The notes below the pieces were generated by a model. That model was not told the DNA's origin and did not search any database. It saw only the letters and a program-made list of their open reading frames with translations. Made by a program: the position numbers and the translations under genes. 36,770 bases of DNA. It comes from Photorhabdus cinerea. GTDB lineage: Bacteria; Pseudomonadota; Gammaproteobacteria; Enterobacterales; Enterobacteriaceae. The stretch spans positions 1 through 36,770 of the forward strand of contig NZ_PUJW01000029.1 in assembly GCF_011189575.1 (NCBI RefSeq). The letters are read 5' to 3'. Shown here piece by piece: positions 34,992 to 36,770 of the stretch; within the stretch, counting starts at the first letter, position 1; each line of letters opens with the position of its first letter.

Positions 34992-35707
34992 ACACAGCTT
35001 CCGTCAGGCACAAAAACATAGCCCAAGCCCCAGATAGTCTGGATATAACGCGGGTGTGTCGGATCTTCTTCAACCACACGGCGCAAACGTGAAACAAGAA
35101 CATCAATGGATCGCTTCATTGTGCTATATTCCCGACCAAGCGCTAGATTCATCAACTTATTGCGGGACAGCGGCACACCAGGAGAAGAAACCAGCACTTT
35201 CAGCACGGCAAATTCACCACTGGTCAAGGGTATATGTTCATCTCCCTGAAACATTTCTCGAGTACTCAGATTGAGACTGAACTTACCAAAATTAATAATT
35301 GGATCATCCTCAGTAGGTACACCCAGTAATTTATTCGCCTGACGGCGTAACACCGCCCGAATACGAGCTAACAACTCACGCGGATTAAATGGTTTCGGAA
35401 TATAGTCATCAGCGCCAATTTCCAACCCAACAATACGATCTACCTCTTCGCCTCTTGCTGTCACCATAATAATCGGCACCGGATTATTTTGGTTTCTCAG
35501 CCTTTGACAAACAGAAAGACCATCTTCTCCAGGTAACATTAAGTCCAACACGATTAAACTAATAGATTCCCTTGTCAATAAGCGGTCCATCTGCTCCGCA
35601 TTAGCAGCACTAAGTACCTGAAAACCTTGTTCTGTCAGATAACGTTCTAATAACATTCGCAAACGCATGTCATCATCTACTACAAGGATTTTATTACCTT
35701 CTTGCAT
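34988..35707 (-). CDS. ompR: Osmoregulatory response regulator OmpR
   Basis: 239 aa starting MQEGNKILVVDDDMRLRMLL; GGAG lies seven bases before this ATG, so the in-frame start at 35728 is rejected. The receiver domain has the acidic pocket DDD, phospho-acceptor Asp55 in LIVLDLMLPGEDG, and the K switch in DDYIPKPFNPREL. The C-terminal winged helix ends RRVVEEDPTHPRYIQTIWGL. It controls porin genes and, in insect pathogens, surface and virulence traits. It forms the ompB operon with envZ, with an overlap of 4 nt. Confidence 0.97.
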   Translation of the reverse strand: MQEGNKILVVDDDMRLRMLLERYLTEQGFQVLSAANAEQMDRLLTRESISLIVLDLMLPGEDGLSVCQRLRNQNNPVPIIMVTARGEEVDRIVGLEIGADDYIPKPFNPRELLARIRAVLRRQANKLLGVPTEDDPIINFGKFSLNLSTREMFQGDEHIPLTSGEFAVLKVLVSSPGVPLSRNKLMNLALGREYSTMKRSIDVLVSRLRRVVEEDPTHPRYIQTIWGLGYVFVPDGSCV

Positions 35708-35770
35708 TATCACACTCCAAAATACCACATGCTTTTATAAATTTACCATTATGAAGAAGATTAAACCAAA

Positions 35771-35800
35771 TATAGAGATCAAGTATATATTTTAAGTCAA
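35771..35800 (-). promoter_or_regulatory. Candidate ompR promoter
   Basis: Minus-strand TTGACT (35800-35795), an 18-bp spacer and TCTATA (35776-35771) lie about 65 bp before the ompR ATG in very AT-rich DNA. The -10 is poor, so the assignment is weak. Confidence 0.3.
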
Positions 35801-35847
35801 TTATCTATAAGGCTCATTTTCATACGCTATTAACTTGAATGATGAAT

Positions 35848-36200
35848 TCAGTGGCTTATAACTACAATCCAGTAAGTGGCTACCCCGCATAGAATCTTTA
35901 CGATAATTTTTTCATCGGCCAGTTTATCAATCAGTGCTCTGACTACCGGGGAATCAATAGAAATCCACTTGTTAATTGGATCAAATTCATCGGATAGGCT
36001 AAACGAAAAATATTTTCTGCTTCATACTCACCAAATAACCTGACCTACACACCAACACAAGTTTTTCTTTTCCAATAAGCACTGGATCGACAACTTTCAG
36101 TGCATCCCAACGTTTGCCCAAGAATCATATCTGCTGATCGATTTCTCTTAATCTTTCCTTACCATAGTAAACAATATTGAGTATTTTTTCTCCAGGGAAA
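35848..36200 (-). pseudogene. GreB-like transcription elongation factor, degenerate
   Basis: Minus-strand translation in pieces gives YGKERLREIDQQI, a TGA, then FLGKRWDALKVVDP, and after frame changes FDPINKWISIDSPVVRALID with VATYWIVVISH. These line up in order with GreB (KKRLREIDRRVRYL, LKIVDY, DYISIDSPMARALL, ASWYVNAIEY). At least one internal stop and two frame changes make it non-functional, and the N-terminal coiled coil is almost gone. In E. coli greB lies beside ompR but divergent from it; here the remnant reads in the same direction as ompR, so it may be a rearranged or second copy. Confidence 0.62.
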
Positions 36201-36640
36201 TCTCATGACTTACTCTCATTATCAGCAAGATCCACAGCATACATATTATGTAATATGCAGAACCACAAACTACACGATGTATGTCATAAATATTAGAGAT
36301 AAATAGCATAATGCTCAGGCTTATAAGAAAATTCTGTTACCAACAGAGCTAACCAAAAACAGCTCGTTGATCCCTCATTTTCCGTCCTAAGCATCTACTT
36401 TCACCATAGCGGGTAGAATGTCATATTTGCTGTCATACTGCCGAATAAACTCATCAATATTAATAAAGATAAATTCTGAATGACGACTTATTTTCTCACT
36501 GAAATAACATAGCTAAAGGGATGGTGATGACTGTAACCACCCAGATATAGCTAATAGAAGGGGCTTATTAATTCACTATTTTTAAAGAAAAATTTCTTCA
36601 CTAAACAATTTAAATACATAAATATAAAAAATGGTGAAAA
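36201..36640. other. AT-rich decayed stretch; one unidentified broken coding piece
   Basis: No intact gene is seen. On the minus strand 36387-36509 reads as about 40 open codons (YFSEKISRHSEFIFINIDEF to ILPAMVKVDA) without a start. It looks like the C-terminal end of a lost protein. The family is not recognised. Confidence 0.4.
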
Positions 36641-36649
36641 AAATTAGCA

Positions 36650-36721
36650 AAATCCGCCGTAAACCCTAGCCCAGTGCGGGCGGGGATATAAGGCGAAAAG
36701 CCCGCAGGGCTTTAAAACACG
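36650..36721 (-). ncRNA. Putative right-end / omegaRNA region of an IS200/IS605-type (TnpB) element
   Basis: Directly behind a short C-terminal frame the minus strand folds into a hairpin AAAGCCC-TGC-GGGCTTT (pairing 36697-36703 with 36707-36713). Next comes the GC-rich motif CCCCGCCCGCACTGGGC followed by TAGGGTTTACGGCG. A GC-rich 'ATCCCCGCCC...GGGTTTTACGGCG' hairpin is, from memory, the usual right end of TnpB-type elements in enterobacteria, where the 3' end of the guide RNA lies. The sharp shift from GC-rich to AT-rich at about 36,650 marks the likely element boundary. Confidence 0.42.
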
Positions 36722-36770
36722 TCACTCCGGCGTATTTTGACTGGCAACGTACGCTTTAAGCGTTTCTATC
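36722..36770 (-). CDS. C-terminal tail of a gene running off the right edge, possibly tnpB
   Basis: The minus strand is open from the window edge for 15 codons, ending LKAYVASQNTPE and TGA at 36724-36722. It is too short to assign alone. The structured GC-rich DNA directly downstream suggests the end of an IS200/IS605-type TnpB gene. Confidence 0.35.
   Translation of the reverse strand, partial: IETLKAYVASQNTPE

Noticed and set aside
33660..35707. Kinase-regulator pair next to the pst operon read as PhoR-PhoB
   Set aside because: The sequences match EnvZ and OmpR in detail (LQQFNKVLAYEVR, GVSHDLRTPLTR with His243; Asp55 and the OmpR C-terminus). EnvZ also has a large periplasmic domain, which PhoR lacks.
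1..36770. tRNA, rRNA or CRISPR arrays
   Set aside because: No tRNA-like cloverleaf, no rRNA segment and no regularly spaced direct repeats were noticed on reading both strands.

Overview
The window looks like a chromosomal segment of an entomopathogenic member of the Morganellaceae, most probably Photorhabdus (Xenorhabdus is the alternative). The housekeeping proteins are close to, but clearly diverged from, their E. coli counterparts (HemN, YihI, PstSCAB, PhoU, EnvZ, OmpR). The background is AT-rich, an ERIC repeat sits beside hemN, and a large NRPS locus with its own MbtH protein and a decayed contact-toxin locus are present. The genus is inferred, not proven.

Layout. (1) 1-2.6 kb: the end of a two-partner-secretion (FhaB/CdiA-like) exoprotein whose papain-like C-terminal domain is cut by an in-frame TGA, an orphan four-helix membrane protein, and an ERIC element. 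(2) 2.6-4.7 kb: a tight minus-strand operon yihI - 59-aa membrane ORF - hemN. (3) 4.9-6.3 kb: a multi-spanning GT-39/ArnT-like glycosyltransferase. (4) 6.4-25.4 kb: an NRPS locus on the minus strand, transcribed mbtH, then a trimodular NRPS ending in an epimerase domain, then a bimodular NRPS ending in a thioesterase. Specificity codes read by eye predict (acyl-)Gly-Val-D-Phe-Thr-Ile, probably released as a cyclic lipo(depsi)peptide. The mbtH + 3-module + 2-module layout is what I recall for pttABC (phototemtide) of P. temperata; that match is from memory. A decayed IS30 copy separates mbtH from the synthetases. (5) 25.4-26.4 kb: an AT-rich scar with a broken serine recombinase. (6) 26.4-28.8 kb: a polar amino-acid ABC importer (binding protein and two permeases) with no ATPase gene beside it. 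(7) 28.9-33.5 kb: pstS-pstC-pstA-pstB-phoU under Pho boxes. (8) 33.6-35.7 kb: ompR-envZ. (9) 35.8-36.8 kb: a greB-like pseudogene and the end of an IS200/IS605-type element with a TnpB-like tail.

The most striking observation is inside the NRPS. Base composition jumps from about 37-42% GC to 55-62% GC within about 100 bp, exactly at the C-A linker (WNNT motif) between module 1 and the A domain of module 2. Module 1 plus the C domain of module 2 look native, while the rest looks imported, so this appears to be a natural chimera joined at the point that engineers use as an exchange-unit boundary. A second regulatory oddity is a pair of near-consensus, divergently oriented Pho boxes between envZ and pstS, one of which points antisense into envZ.
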